NCBI RefSeq assembly: GCF_008801475.1
Contig: NZ_VZPP01000002.1
Coordinates: 186,001 to 250,000, forward strand
Direction of reading: 5' to 3'
From: Pseudomonas moorei
Lineage (GTDB): Bacteria > Pseudomonadota > Gammaproteobacteria > Pseudomonadales > Pseudomonadaceae
DNA length: 64,000 nt
Part shown: piece after piece, positions 44,856-54,881 of the stretch
How positions within the stretch are numbered: the first letter of the stretch is position 1
Layout of the letters: every line of letters starts with the position of its first letter
Notes under the pieces: model-generated
Database searches by the model: none
Told to the model about the DNA's origin: nothing
The model's input: the letters and a program-made list of their open reading frames with translations, nothing else
Position numbers and translations under genes: made by a program

Positions 44856-46640
44856 ATGTCCGTTCAACTCGCCCTTCAGGACCGCTGGCTGGATCTCAGT
44901 GATTTGCTGCGTGAACTGGTCGCCCAGGGCTTTATCAACCAGGATTCGGCCGAACACGCGCTCAACGCCCGCCGCCGCCATGTCGCCAATGGCCAGATGC
45001 ACCCCCTGGAGTTCATCGCCAGCCAACAGCTGGAGGACCTCAGCCGACCCGGCAAACACCTCGACCTCGAAAGCCTGACGCTGTGGCTGTCGCAGCAGGC
45101 TGGCCAGCCTTACTTGCGCATCGATCCGCTGAAGATCAACGTCGCCGCCATCACGCCCTTGATGTCCTACGCCTTCGCCCAACGCCACAAGATTCTGGCG
45201 GTGTCCATCGATCGCGACGCTGTGACCGTGGCCAGCGCACAACCCTACGTCAAAGGCTGGGAAGCCGACCTGACCCATGTGCTGAAGCTGCCCATTAAAC
45301 GTGTGGTGGCCAATCCGGTGGATATCCAGCGCTTCAGCGTGGAGTTCTTTCGCCTGGCCAAGTCGGTCAGCGGCGCGAATAACGCCGATCAGCCATTCAA
45401 CACCCTGGGCAATTTCGAACAGCTGCTCAATCTCGGCGCCAGCGACCAGGAGCCGGACGCCAACGACGCGCACATCGTCAACATTGTCGACTGGCTGTTC
45501 CAGTACGCTTTCCAGCAACGTGCCAGCGATATCCACATCGAGCCCCGACGCGAACAGGGCACGGTGCGTTTTCGCATCGACGGCGTGCTGCACAACGTCT
45601 ACCAATTCCCGCCACAGGTCACCATGGCCATCGTCAGCCGCCTGAAAAGCCTGGGCCGGATGAACGTTGCGGAGAAACGCAAACCCCAGGACGGCCGGGT
45701 GAAGACCAAGACCCCGGAGGGTGGCGAAGTCGAGTTGCGGCTATCGACACTGCCGACAGCCTTCGGCGAAAAAATGGTCATGCGGATCTTCGACCCGGAG
45801 GTGCTGCTCAAGGACTTCGATCAGCTCGGGTTTTCAGCCGACGATCTGCGGCGCTGGCACGACATGACGCGCCAGCCCAACGGCATCATTCTGGTCACCG
45901 GGCCAACGGGGTCCGGCAAGACCACCACGCTCTACACCACGCTGAAAAAACTGGCGACGCCGCAGGTCAACCTCTGCACCATCGAGGACCCGATCGAAAT
46001 GGTCGAGCCGGCGTTCAATCAGATGCAGGTCCAGCACAACATCGACCTGAGCTTCGCCGCCGGCGTGCGCGCACTGATGCGACAAGACCCGGACATCATC
46101 ATGATCGGCGAGATTCGCGACCTCGAAACCGCGGAAATGGCCATTCAGGCGGCCCTCACCGGGCACCTTGTGCTGTCGACCCTGCACACCAATGACGCGC
46201 CCGGCGCCATCAGTCGCCTGCTGGAACTTGGCGTACCGCATTATTTGATCAAGGCCACGCTACTGGGGGTCATGGCCCAGCGACTGGTGCGCACCTTGTG
46301 CCCGCACTGCAAGGCTCCGCAAGACCTGAGTGAAGAGGATTGGCAGACCCTGACCCGCCCCTGGCAAGCGCCGCTCCCCACCCATGCGCAACGCGCCATC
46401 GGCTGCCTGGAATGCCGCGACACCGGCTATCACGGCCGCGCCGGGGTCTACGAAATCATGCAACTGACTGATGGTCTCAAGGCGCTGATCAACCCGGACA
46501 CGGACTTGCTCGCCGTGCGGCGTCAGGCCTTTAAGGAAGGCATGCGCAGTCTGCGATTGTCCGGTGCGCAGAAAGTGGCGGCCGGTGTGACGACCATCGA
46601 GGAGGTGCTGCGAGTGACGCCACAGAGTGAGCAAAAGTAG
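44856..46640 (+). CDS. GspE/PilB-family secretion ATPase
   Basis: 594 residues from the ATG at 44856, AAGGAG six bases upstream. A GspE/PilB N-terminal domain (LRELVAQGFINQDSAEHALNAR ...) is followed by the ATPase core: Walker A GPTGSGKTT (G349-T357), ASDIHIEP, the Asp box CTIEDPIE, Walker B IIMIGEIRDLETAEMAIQAALTG and the His box LVLSTLHTNDAPGA. A zinc-binding set of four cysteines follows (LCPHCK and CLECRDTGYHG). Powers type II secretion or pilus-like machines. No other pilus or secretion gene is in the window, so its partner machine is unclear. Confidence 0.9.
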   Translation: MSVQLALQDRWLDLSDLLRELVAQGFINQDSAEHALNARRRHVANGQMHPLEFIASQQLEDLSRPGKHLDLESLTLWLSQQAGQPYLRIDPLKINVAAITPLMSYAFAQRHKILAVSIDRDAVTVASAQPYVKGWEADLTHVLKLPIKRVVANPVDIQRFSVEFFRLAKSVSGANNADQPFNTLGNFEQLLNLGASDQEPDANDAHIVNIVDWLFQYAFQQRASDIHIEPRREQGTVRFRIDGVLHNVYQFPPQVTMAIVSRLKSLGRMNVAEKRKPQDGRVKTKTPEGGEVELRLSTLPTAFGEKMVMRIFDPEVLLKDFDQLGFSADDLRRWHDMTRQPNGIILVTGPTGSGKTTTLYTTLKKLATPQVNLCTIEDPIEMVEPAFNQMQVQHNIDLSFAAGVRALMRQDPDIIMIGEIRDLETAEMAIQAALTGHLVLSTLHTNDAPGAISRLLELGVPHYLIKATLLGVMAQRLVRTLCPHCKAPQDLSEEDWQTLTRPWQAPLPTHAQRAIGCLECRDTGYHGRAGVYEIMQLTDGLKALINPDTDLLAVRRQAFKEGMRSLRLSGAQKVAAGVTTIEEVLRVTPQSEQK

Positions 46641-46711
46641 ATTGGCCGCAGTGGAACTCGATTGGGGGAATCGCTATCAAACACCGGAGTTAACCCTGTG
46701 GAGTCACTTTT

Positions 46712-47029
46712 ATGCGTCTGAAACTTGCTGTCGCAACCATCGCCCTGCTGTCCCTGCCTGTCGGTTCGGCGATGGCCGATAGCTTTTGGCGTAACGTCAT
46801 TTCCTCCGGTGCCACCACCGGTTCGACCTACCTGACGTTCAAGGATCACAAGCTGATCGTCGCCGCCCAGGACGATGCCGGCAGCTTCGTCGCCAGCGAC
46901 GGCGGCATCCGCGGCCCATACCTGGAAGCCGCCATGCAGAAAGTCCGCGCCGACAACCCGGGCCTGCAGGCGACAGACATGGAACTGGCGAATGCGATCC
47001 TGGCGAAGAATGCCGTGGCGTCGGAATAA
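46712..47029 (+). CDS. exported DUF2388 protein
   Basis: 105 residues. Signal peptide MRLKLAVATIALLSLPVGSAMA, then a DUF2388 domain (SFWRNVISSGATTGSTYLTFKDHKLIVAAQDDAGSFVASDGGIRG), a Pseudomonas family without a known role. It ends with a helix AMQKVRADNPGLQATDMELANAIL. It is monocistronic and ends at a terminator shared with gcvP. Confidence 0.88.
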   Translation: MRLKLAVATIALLSLPVGSAMADSFWRNVISSGATTGSTYLTFKDHKLIVAAQDDAGSFVASDGGIRGPYLEAAMQKVRADNPGLQATDMELANAILAKNAVASE

Positions 47030-47041
47030 GCCTTCAAGTTG

Positions 47042-47077
47042 AATAAAAATGCCGCTCAAATGGAGCGGCATTTTTAT
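47042..47077. terminator. bidirectional terminator between the DUF2388 gene and gcvP
   Basis: AAAAATGCCGCTC loop AAAT GAGCGGCATTTTT. Confidence 0.92.
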
Positions 47078-47093
47078 GGCCAACACAAATCCC

Positions 47094-47182
47094 CTTGTAG
47101 GAGCTGGCTTGCCATCGATGGTGGGTCAGCCAAATTGATGTCGACTGACACTCCATCGCTGGCAAGCCAGCTCCTACATGGG
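47094..47182. repeat. REP pair, GCTGGC subtype
   Basis: TAGGAGCTGGCTTGCCATCG (about 47098-47117) and CGCTGGCAAGCCAGCTCCTA (about 47158-47177), inverted, just after gcvP. Confidence 0.85.
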
Positions 47183-47193
47183 ATGCGTGTTTA

Positions 47194-50067
47194 TCAGCGG
47201 TACTCATCCACCGGCACACACGCACAAAACAGATTTCGGTCGCCGTAGACATTGTCCACCCGATTCACCACCGGCCAATACTTGTGGGCCTTGGTGTGAG
47301 CGTCCGGCGTAACGGCCTGCTCGATGCTGTAAGGCCGCTCCCAGACACCGGTGATATCGGCCAGGGTATGCGGCGCACGTTTCAGCGGGTTGTCCTCGCC
47401 CGGCCAGTTGCCGTTCTGCACCTCGGTAATTTCCGCGCGAATGCTCAGCATCGCGCCGATAAAGCGGTCCAGTTCTGCCTTCGATTCACTTTCGGTGGGT
47501 TCGACCATCAAGGTCCCAGGCACCGGGAACGACATGGTTGGCGCATGGAAGCCATAGTCCATCAGGCGCTTGGCCACATCCTCTTCGCTGATACCGGTCA
47601 GCGCCTTGAGGGGGCGCAGGTCGAGAATGCACTCGTGGGCTACCCGCTCGTTGCGCCCGGTGTAGAGCACCGGGAACGCCCCGGACAGGTGTTGCGCCAG
47701 GTAATTCGCGGCAAGGATCGCCACTTCACTGGCGTCCGCCAGTTGCGGCCCCATCATGGCGATGTACATCCAGCTGATCGGCAGAATGCTCGCGCTGCCC
47801 CAGGGGGCAGCACTGACGGCACCATTCTGCGCCAGCGGCCCGTCGATCGGCACCACCGGGTGATTGGCAACGAAGGGTGCCAGGTGTGCGCGCACGCCAA
47901 TCGGACCCATGCCCGGACCGCCGCCGCCGTGGGGGATGCAGAAGGTTTTGTGCAGGTTCATGTGCGATACATCCGCACCAATGTCCGCCGGACGCGCAAG
48001 CCCGACCTGGGCATTGAGGTTGGCACCGTCCATGTAGACCTGACCGCCATGGCTGTGGATCACCTCACAGATCTCGCTGATGCCTTCCTCGTACACCCCA
48101 TGGGTCGAAGGATAAGTCGCCATCAGGCAGGCGAGTTTGTCCCCGGCCTGCGCAGCCTTGTCTTTCAAGTCCTCCAGATCGACGTTGCCCGCCTCATCGC
48201 ATTCGACAATCACCACGCGCATCCCGGCCATCTGCGCTGAAGCCGGGTTGGTGCCGTGGGCGGAGGACGGGATCAGGCAGATGTCCCGGGTACCCTGATG
48301 CCGGCTCTCGTGGTATTTGCGAATGGCCAGCAACCCGGCGTACTCGCCCTGGGCACCGGAGTTGGGTTGCATGCAGATCGCATCGAAACCGGTGATCGCG
48401 CACAGCCAACGCTCCAGCTCTTCGATCATCAGCGCATAACCGGCAGCCTGCTCTTTCGGTGCGAACGGATGCAGATTGGCGAATTGCGGCCAGGTAATCG
48501 GGATCATCTCGCTGGTGGCATTGAGCTTCATGGTGCAGGAGCCCAACGGGATCATCGATTGATTGAGCGCCAGGTCCTTGTTTTCCAGCTGCTTGAGGTA
48601 ACGCAGCATCTCGGTTTCGCTGTGATGGGCGTTGAATACCGGATGGCGCAGATAAGGCGAGGTACGCGCCAGGGCCCCGGGAATGCCGGGGCTCAGGGTT
48701 TCGGCGTCCAGTTCTTCAACCTTGAGCCCATGATCGGCGCCCAGGAACACATCGAACAGTTTCGCCACCGTGGCTTCGCCACAGGTTTCGTCCAGGCTCA
48801 CACCCAATCGCCCGCGCCCCAGAATGCGCACATTGATCTGCGCAGCCTGGGCGCTTTCAATGATCGCGGTCTGGGTGCCGCCGACGTCCAGGGTCAGGGT
48901 GTCGAAGAAGTGTTCATTGACGCGGATCAGGCCCTTGCGCTCAAGGCCGGCGGCGAGGATGCAGGTCAGGCGATGCACGCGCTGGGCGATCCGCTTCAAC
49001 CCTTCAGGGCCATGATAGACCGCGTAGAAACTGGCGATATTGGCCAGCAGTACCTGGGCCGTGCAGATGTTCGAGTTGGCCTTCTCCCGGCGGATATGTT
49101 GCTCACGGGTCTGCAGCGCCATGCGCAGGGCCACATTGCCACGCGCGTCTTTCGACACGCCGATGATCCGCCCGGGTATCGCACGTTTGTATTCGTCGCG
49201 GCTGGCAAAAAACGCTGCGTGAGGCCCGCCGTAGCCCATCGGTACGCCGAAACGCTGGGAGGAGCCGAACACCACGTCCGCGCCCAACTCCCCCGGAGGG
49301 GTCAGTAACAACAGACTCAACAGATCGGCGGCGACACACGCCAATGCCTGCTGGGCATGCAGGTGATCGATCAAGGGCCGCAGATCGCGAATCTCGCCGT
49401 GAGTGTCGGGATATTGCAGCAGTGCACCGAACACCTGGTGCTGTTTCAGGTTATCCACAGGGCCGATGACCAGCTCGAACCCAAAGCCTTCGGCACGGGT
49501 CTGCACCACGGATATCGTCTGCGGATGGCAATTTTCGTCGACGAAGAAAATATTGCTTTTGGATTTGGCCACCCGCTTGGCCAAGGCCATGGCTTCCGCC
49601 GCCGCTGTGGCTTCGTCGAGCAACGAGGCATTGGCCAGCTCAAGGCCCGTGAGGTCGATGGTCAGTTGCTGGAAATTCAACAACGCTTCGAGACGTCCCT
49701 GGGCAATTTCCGGCTGATAGGGTGTGTACGCGGTGTACCAGCCGGGATTTTCCAGCACGTTGCGCAGAATGACAGCGGGTGTGAGCGTGCCGTGATAGCC
49801 CATGCCGATCAGGCTGGTCCAGACCTGGTTCTGCTCGGCGTAGCCCCGCAACTTGGCCAAGGCGGCTTCTTCATCGAGGGCCGGCGGCAGGTCAAGCGCC
49901 CGGTTCAGACGAATGCCCGGCGGCACCGTTTGCTCGATCAACTCGACCCGGCTGCCGAGACCGAGGCTGTCGAGCATCGCCTGTTGCTCGGCGGCATCGG
50001 GCCCCAGGTGACGGCGAAGGAAGGCATTGGGATCGCGTAACTGGCTCAGGGACGGCAACTGGGACAT
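47194..50067 (-). CDS. gcvP: glycine dehydrogenase (decarboxylating), P-protein
   Basis: 957 residues, a single-chain P-protein. PLP-dependent glycine decarboxylation passes aminomethyl to lipoyl-GcvH. The N-terminal half begins [18 protein letters not shown]; the PLP lysine is K707 in [21 protein letters not shown]; the C-terminal half ends [13 protein letters not shown]. It is separated from gcvT-gcvH by an inverted DegT gene, so it must have its own promoter in the roughly 150 bases before 50067. Confidence 0.97.
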   Translation of the reverse strand: MSQLPSLSQLRDPNAFLRRHLGPDAAEQQAMLDSLGLGSRVELIEQTVPPGIRLNRALDLPPALDEEAALAKLRGYAEQNQVWTSLIGMGYHGTLTPAVILRNVLENPGWYTAYTPYQPEIAQGRLEALLNFQQLTIDLTGLELANASLLDEATAAAEAMALAKRVAKSKSNIFFVDENCHPQTISVVQTRAEGFGFELVIGPVDNLKQHQVFGALLQYPDTHGEIRDLRPLIDHLHAQQALACVAADLLSLLLLTPPGELGADVVFGSSQRFGVPMGYGGPHAAFFASRDEYKRAIPGRIIGVSKDARGNVALRMALQTREQHIRREKANSNICTAQVLLANIASFYAVYHGPEGLKRIAQRVHRLTCILAAGLERKGLIRVNEHFFDTLTLDVGGTQTAIIESAQAAQINVRILGRGRLGVSLDETCGEATVAKLFDVFLGADHGLKVEELDAETLSPGIPGALARTSPYLRHPVFNAHHSETEMLRYLKQLENKDLALNQSMIPLGSCTMKLNATSEMIPITWPQFANLHPFAPKEQAAGYALMIEELERWLCAITGFDAICMQPNSGAQGEYAGLLAIRKYHESRHQGTRDICLIPSSAHGTNPASAQMAGMRVVIVECDEAGNVDLEDLKDKAAQAGDKLACLMATYPSTHGVYEEGISEICEVIHSHGGQVYMDGANLNAQVGLARPADIGADVSHMNLHKTFCIPHGGGGPGMGPIGVRAHLAPFVANHPVVPIDGPLAQNGAVSAAPWGSASILPISWMYIAMMGPQLADASEVAILAANYLAQHLSGAFPVLYTGRNERVAHECILDLRPLKALTGISEEDVAKRLMDYGFHAPTMSFPVPGTLMVEPTESESKAELDRFIGAMLSIRAEITEVQNGNWPGEDNPLKRAPHTLADITGVWERPYSIEQAVTPDAHTKAHKYWPVVNRVDNVYGDRNLFCACVPVDEYR

Positions 50068-50221
50068 GACGGGCTCTCTCTGGACTGGCGCTCAGCGTCG
50101 ATGCAACACGGTCAAACCAGCATAGCAGCCGCTGCCGACACCGAGAGCATGGCGCTGCCGGGCATTACGGATCATCATGTCCGTCGCTTACCCAATACTT
50201 GCTGATGAGGTGCCTTCATTT

Positions 50222-51361
50222 ATGAGCCAACTGCCTTTCCTGCCCTTCTCCAAACCCACTATCGACGAAGCCACCATCGCCGCCGTCGGCGAGGTCCTGC
50301 GTTCGGGCTGGATTACCAGCGGCCCCAAGGTTCAGGCCTTTGAAGCGCAACTGTCGGAATATTTTGGCGGACGCCCGGTGCGCACGTTCAATTCCGGCAC
50401 CTGCACCATGGAAATCGCCTTGCGCATCGCCGGCATCGGACCGGGTGACGAAGTGATCACCACTCCGATTTCCTGGGTCGCCACCGCCAACGTTATTCTG
50501 GAAGTTGGCGCCACACCGGTGTTTGCCGACATCGACCCGGTGACCCGCAACATCGATCTGGATCAGCTGGAAGCCGCGATCACCCCGCGCACCAAAGCCA
50601 TCATCCCGGTGTATCTGGCCGGGCTGCCCGTGGACATGACTCGCTTGTACGCACTGGCTCACAAGCATGGCCTGCGGATCATCGAAGACGCGGCACAAGC
50701 GTTGGGCTCAAGCTGGAACGGCCAGCGCATTGGCTCGACCGGCGATTTCGTTTCCTTCAGCTTTCAGGCAAACAAGAACGTCACCTCGTCGGAGGGCGGC
50801 TGCCTGGTGCTGAACAATGCCGAAGAAGTGAAGCTGGCGGAAAAGTACCGTCTGCAAGGCGTTACGCGCAGCGGCTTTGATGGCCTGGACGTCGATGTGC
50901 TGGGCGGCAAGTTCAACATGACCGATGTCGCCGCGGCCATCGGCCTGGGGCAATTTGCTCATCTCGAAGCGATCACCGCTCATCGGCGTGAACTGGCCAA
51001 ACACTACTTCGCCTGCTTTGGCGAAGATTTTGAAGCGCAATACGGGGCGCAACTCCCCCCGGCGGACTTCGAAAACAGCAACTGGCATTTGTTCCAGCTG
51101 GTATTGCCTGAGCGTCAGGATGGCAAACCGGCCCGAGCCACCTTCATGGAACAGATGCAGGCATTGGGTATCGGTATCGGCTATCACTACCCGCCGATTC
51201 ACTTGCTGAGTCTTTACCGCGAGCGCGGTTTCAAGGAGGGGATGTTCCCGACAGCCGAACGGGTGGGACGCTTGATTGTTTCGCTGCCGATGTTTACCGC
51301 GATGACCAAAGCGGACGTCGAGCGTTCGGTGGCAGCGGTCAAAGCCGTACTGAAGCCTTGA
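50222..51361 (+). CDS. DegT/DnrJ/EryC1/StrS (ArnB-like) aminotransferase
   Basis: 379 residues from the ATG at 50222 (MSQLPFLPFSKPTIDEATI, the usual start of the family); 15 more upstream codons are open. PLP fold with RSGWITSGPKVQAFE, FNSGTCTMEIALRIAGIGPGDEVITTPISW, the PLP-ring aspartate in IIEDAAQALGS (D156) and the PLP lysine K185 in SFQANKNVTSSEGG. Such enzymes aminate nucleotide keto-sugars (for example in lipid A or O-antigen pathways). No sugar-biosynthesis genes adjoin, so the substrate is unknown. It lies in reverse between gcvH and gcvP, divergent from gcvP and convergent with gcvH. Confidence 0.9.
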   Translation: MSQLPFLPFSKPTIDEATIAAVGEVLRSGWITSGPKVQAFEAQLSEYFGGRPVRTFNSGTCTMEIALRIAGIGPGDEVITTPISWVATANVILEVGATPVFADIDPVTRNIDLDQLEAAITPRTKAIIPVYLAGLPVDMTRLYALAHKHGLRIIEDAAQALGSSWNGQRIGSTGDFVSFSFQANKNVTSSEGGCLVLNNAEEVKLAEKYRLQGVTRSGFDGLDVDVLGGKFNMTDVAAAIGLGQFAHLEAITAHRRELAKHYFACFGEDFEAQYGAQLPPADFENSNWHLFQLVLPERQDGKPARATFMEQMQALGIGIGYHYPPIHLLSLYRERGFKEGMFPTAERVGRLIVSLPMFTAMTKADVERSVAAVKAVLKP

Positions 51362-51368
51362 GTCCAAC

Positions 51369-51400
51369 CTTGCAGGAGCCGGCTTGCCGGCTCCTGCGGG
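51369..51400. repeat. single palindrome (GCCGGCTTGCCGGC), possible terminator
   Basis: GCAGGAGCCGGC loop TT GCCGGCTCCTGC, a perfect palindrome nine bases after the DegT stop and shortly before the gcvH end. It is of REP type and may terminate both genes. Confidence 0.75.
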
Positions 51401-51407
51401 GCGGGTC

Positions 51408-51791
51408 TTACTCGCCGATGGCGGCCTTGTAACCCGCCGCGTCGAGCAGCTTGTCCAGGTCAGCGGCGTTGCTTGGCTTGAGTTTGAAGATCCACGCGCC
51501 GTACGGGTCGGAGTTCAACAGCTCTGGCGAGCCGCTCAGCTCTTCGTTGATCGCGATCACTTCACCGGCAACCGGGGAGTAGATGTCGGACGCTGCTTTT
51601 ACCGATTCCACCACACCGGATTGATCACCGGCTGCAAAGGTTTTTCCGACTTCGGTCAGCTCGACAAACACCACATCACCCAGCGCTTCCTGCGCGTGAT
51701 CGCTGATGCCCACGGTGACGGTGCCATCGGCTTCCAGGCGTGCCCATTCGTGACTTTCGGCAAAACGCAGGTCGGCAGGGATATCGCTCAT
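51408..51791 (-). CDS. gcvH: glycine cleavage system H protein
   Basis: 127 residues from the ATG at 51791 ([20 protein letters not shown]); a longer frame into the gcvT end is rejected. The lipoylated lysine is K65 in [15 protein letters not shown]. It carries the aminomethyl group between GcvP, GcvT and the lipoamide dehydrogenase. It is 47 bases downstream of gcvT. Confidence 0.96.
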   Translation of the reverse strand: MSDIPADLRFAESHEWARLEADGTVTVGISDHAQEALGDVVFVELTEVGKTFAAGDQSGVVESVKAASDIYSPVAGEVIAINEELSGSPELLNSDPYGAWIFKLKPSNAADLDKLLDAAGYKAAIGE

Positions 51792-51838
51792 GTTCTGTAT
51801 CCTCGGGAATTGTCGGCGGTCAATGCCGCCAGAATAGG

Positions 51839-52921
51839 TTAAATCAAGGTTTTGCCATGGCGTACGAAGGTCGGTTTGACCACTCGGACCGGGTACCACT
51901 TGCCACGGATTTCCACTTCTGCGCGGTCGGCAGTTGCCATTGGCACGCGCGCCAGTGCAATCGACTTGCTAAGCGTAGGAGAGAAACTACCACTGGTGAT
52001 CTCCCCTTCGCCAACATCAGCGATGCGGACCACTTGATGAGCGCGTAATACCCCACGCTCCTCGAGGACCAGCCCGACCAGCCGATGCTGTATACCGCCG
52101 GCCTGTTCAGCCTCCAGGGCCGCACGACCGATGAACTGGCGGGTGGCCGGTTCCCAGGCAATGCTCCAGGCCATGTTGGAGACCAGCGGTGAAACATCCT
52201 GGCCGATGTCCTGCCCGTACAGATTCATGCCGGCCTCAACCCGCAAGGTATCCCGTGCGCCAAGGCCGATCGGGGAAATGCCCGCCCCGACCAGATCGTT
52301 GAAGAATCCCGGTGCCTGATTGGCTGGCAGAATGATTTCCAGGCCGTCTTCACCTGTGTAGCCTGTGCGCGCGATGAACCAGTCCCCATCGGGTTGGCCT
52401 TCGAAAGGCTTGAGGAGCTGGATGAGATTGCCACGGGACTGGGTGACCAGTTCGCCTACTTTTTGCCTGGCGTGGGGGCCTTGGATGGCCAGCATCGCCA
52501 GCTCCGAGCGCTCATTGAGCTGCACGTCAAAGCCGTCGAGATGAGCCTGCATCCACGCCAGATCCTGATTGCGGGTCGAGGCGTTGACTACCAGGCGATA
52601 ACCGTCGTCGAGGCGATAAACGATCATGTCGTCGACGATGCCACCTTGCTCGTTGAGCATGGCGCTGTACAAGGCACGGCCAGAGCTGTGCAAACGTTCG
52701 ACGTCATTGGTCAGCAGATGCTGAAGCCAGGCCTTGGCCTGGGACCCGCCGACATCGATCACGGTCATGTGGGATACATCGAACACACCGCAATCGCGGC
52801 GCACCTGATGGTGTTCCTCGACCTGCGATCCGTAATGCAAAGGCATATCCCAACCGCCAAAATCGACCATCTTCGCGCCGAGGGCGAGATGAAGGTCATA
52901 CAGAGGCGTACGCTGTCCCAT
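51839..52921 (-). CDS. gcvT: aminomethyltransferase (T-protein)
   Basis: 360 residues from the ATG at 52921, preceded by AAGGAG; the 52 upstream open codons are leader [33 protein letters not shown] and VFDVSHMTV are standard GcvT segments; the folate-site aspartate is in the [17 protein letters not shown] region. It transfers a methylene from the H-protein to tetrahydrofolate. It is the first gene of gcvT-gcvH. I see no recognisable glycine riboswitch in its roughly 150-base leader. Confidence 0.96.
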   Translation of the reverse strand: MGQRTPLYDLHLALGAKMVDFGGWDMPLHYGSQVEEHHQVRRDCGVFDVSHMTVIDVGGSQAKAWLQHLLTNDVERLHSSGRALYSAMLNEQGGIVDDMIVYRLDDGYRLVVNASTRNQDLAWMQAHLDGFDVQLNERSELAMLAIQGPHARQKVGELVTQSRGNLIQLLKPFEGQPDGDWFIARTGYTGEDGLEIILPANQAPGFFNDLVGAGISPIGLGARDTLRVEAGMNLYGQDIGQDVSPLVSNMAWSIAWEPATRQFIGRAALEAEQAGGIQHRLVGLVLEERGVLRAHQVVRIADVGEGEITSGSFSPTLSKSIALARVPMATADRAEVEIRGKWYPVRVVKPTFVRHGKTLI

Positions 52922-53077
52922 GGGTTTCTCCTTCCGGGCGTGGCGAAGGTGCGGTTGAATGTCTATTCGGGTGAAAGCCTTGAAATAAAGGGCCTCCAGC
53001 CGATTTTCACTACCGTGTCTGTCAGACGGACCGCACCGAATGCCGCGCATTGTAGCTGCAAGGTGGAGGACTGACAC

Positions 53078-54727
53078 CTAGCTGTTTCGATGTGCTGAAC
53101 GTCGGATCAATCCGATGACCGGTAGCAGCCCGACCAATACCAGGGTCAACGCCGGCAAAGAGGCCCTCGCCCACTCACCCTCGCTGGTCATTTCAAAGAT
53201 CCGAACCGCCAGCGTATCCCAGCCAAACGGACGCATCAGCAGGGTCGCGGGCATTTCCTTGAGCACGTCGACAAAGACCAGCAGTGCGGCGCTCAACGAG
53301 CCGGGCAACAGCAACGGCAGATACACTTTGAAAAACAGTCGTGGGCCACTGACGCCAAGGCTACGGGCCGCTTCGGGCAAAGAAGGCCGTATACGCGCCA
53401 GACTGCTTTCCAGGGGCCCATAGGCCACGGCAATGAAGCGCACCAGATATGCCAGCAACAACGCCGACAGACTGCCCAACAAAAAAGGTCTGCCGGCCCC
53501 ACCGAGCCAACCGGAGAGCGGAATCACCAGCTCGCGATCCAGGTAACTGAACGCCAGCATGATCGACACCGCCAGCACCGAGCCGGGCAAGGCGTAGCCC
53601 AGATTGGCCAGACTGACTCCGGCACGGATCCCTGGCGTGGGTGCCAGGCGCCTGGCGAATGCCAACACCAGAGCGACACTGACCGTGATCAGCGCGGCCA
53701 TCGCGCCCAGGTACAGGGTGTGGACGATCAGTCCGGCGTACCGCTCATCCAGATCGAAGCGTCCACGCTGCCAGAACCACACCAGCAATTGCAGCATCGG
53801 AATGACAAAGGCACAGGCAAAGACCAGGCCGCACCAGCTCATGGCCAGCAGCGCTTTGAACCCCCGCAGGTGATACAAGGCCTTGACCCTTGGCCGCTCA
53901 TTACTCGCCCGGTTGGCACCCCGTGCGCGACGCTCGCCGTACAGCACCACCATCACCACCAACAGCAACAGGCTGGCCAGTTGCGTGGCGGTGGAGAGAC
54001 TGAAAAACCCGTACCAGGTCTTGTAGATCGCGGTAGTAAAGGTGTCGAAGTTGAACACCGACACCGCGCCGAAATCCGCCAGGGTTTCCATCAACGCCAA
54101 TGCCACGCCCGCGCCGATGGCCGGTCGCGCCATGGGCAAGGCCACCCGCCAGAAAGCCTGCCATGGCGATTGCCCGAGGACGCGCGCCGCTTCCATCAAA
54201 CCCTTGCCCTGAACCAGGAACGCGGTACGTGCCAGCAGATAAACGTAGGGATAAAAGACCAGCACCAGAACCAGAATCACCCCGCCCGTGGAACGCACCC
54301 GAGGCAAGCGCATGCCCGTTCCGAACCATTCGCGCAGCAGGGTTTGCACAGGGCCGGCGAAATCCAGCAAGCCGACGAAAACGAAGGCCAGCACATAGGC
54401 CGGTATCGCAAACGGCAGCATCAATGCCCAGTCCAGCCAACGCCGGCCGGGGAATTCGCACAGGCTGGTGAGCCAGGCCAGGCTCACGCCCAGCAACGTG
54501 ACGCCAACACCGACGCCGAGCACCAGCATCAGCGTGTTGCCCAGCAAGCGTGACATCTGCGTGTCCCACAGATGGGACCAGATTGGCTGATCGATGGTTT
54601 GCCAGGAAAGCAGCAAAACGCTCAGGGGCAGTAGGACCAGCGCAGCAATGGCGAAGACCAGCGGGTACCAGCGGCGTTGGGCGGGGTGGGCCAAGGAAAA
54701 ACTCTCTAACGGATGAGATAGATACAA
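53078..54727 (-). CDS. ferric iron ABC transporter permease (FbpB/SfuB-type, fused halves)
   Basis: 549 residues, two homologous permease halves in one chain with about twelve membrane segments. Two EAA-type loops are visible: GKGLMEAARVLGQSPWQAFWRVALPMARP (about 173-201) and IRPSLPEAARSLGVSGPRLFFKVYLPLLLP (about 443-472). The first open ATG is used. It partners the ferric-binding protein 154 bases upstream. No ATP-binding gene adjoins, so the ATPase must be encoded elsewhere. Confidence 0.9.
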   Translation of the reverse strand: MYLSHPLESFSLAHPAQRRWYPLVFAIAALVLLPLSVLLLSWQTIDQPIWSHLWDTQMSRLLGNTLMLVLGVGVGVTLLGVSLAWLTSLCEFPGRRWLDWALMLPFAIPAYVLAFVFVGLLDFAGPVQTLLREWFGTGMRLPRVRSTGGVILVLVLVFYPYVYLLARTAFLVQGKGLMEAARVLGQSPWQAFWRVALPMARPAIGAGVALALMETLADFGAVSVFNFDTFTTAIYKTWYGFFSLSTATQLASLLLLVVMVVLYGERRARGANRASNERPRVKALYHLRGFKALLAMSWCGLVFACAFVIPMLQLLVWFWQRGRFDLDERYAGLIVHTLYLGAMAALITVSVALVLAFARRLAPTPGIRAGVSLANLGYALPGSVLAVSIMLAFSYLDRELVIPLSGWLGGAGRPFLLGSLSALLLAYLVRFIAVAYGPLESSLARIRPSLPEAARSLGVSGPRLFFKVYLPLLLPGSLSAALLVFVDVLKEMPATLLMRPFGWDTLAVRIFEMTSEGEWARASLPALTLVLVGLLPVIGLIRRSAHRNS

Positions 54728-54738
54728 CAGCAGCTCCC

Positions 54739-54830
54739 CTGCTGGAGCTGGCTATCCAGTGAACCGGTCAGCACGGTTGTCAGGTACACCGCCTTCGCTG
54801 GCAAGCCGGCTCCTACAGGGCCAAGGCGCT
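54739..54830. repeat. REP pair, GCTGGC subtype (diverged)
   Basis: GGAGCTGGCTATCCAGT and CGCTGGCAAGCCGGCTCC, inverted, between the binding protein and permease genes. Confidence 0.7.
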
Positions 54831-54843
54831 TGGCCCATAGACA

Positions 54844-54868
54844 AAACGCCCCGCATTGGCGGGCGCAG
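54844..54868 (-). terminator. hairpin terminator after the ferric-binding protein
   Basis: On the minus strand GCCCGC, loop CAAT, GCGGGGC and GTTTTG. It would reduce transcription from the binding protein into the permease. Confidence 0.7.
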
Positions 54869-54881
54869 TCTACTAAGCAAC

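Noticed and set aside
52922..53077. Possible glycine riboswitch upstream of gcvT
   Set aside because: I looked for the paired-aptamer pattern in the leader and saw no recognisable conserved core.
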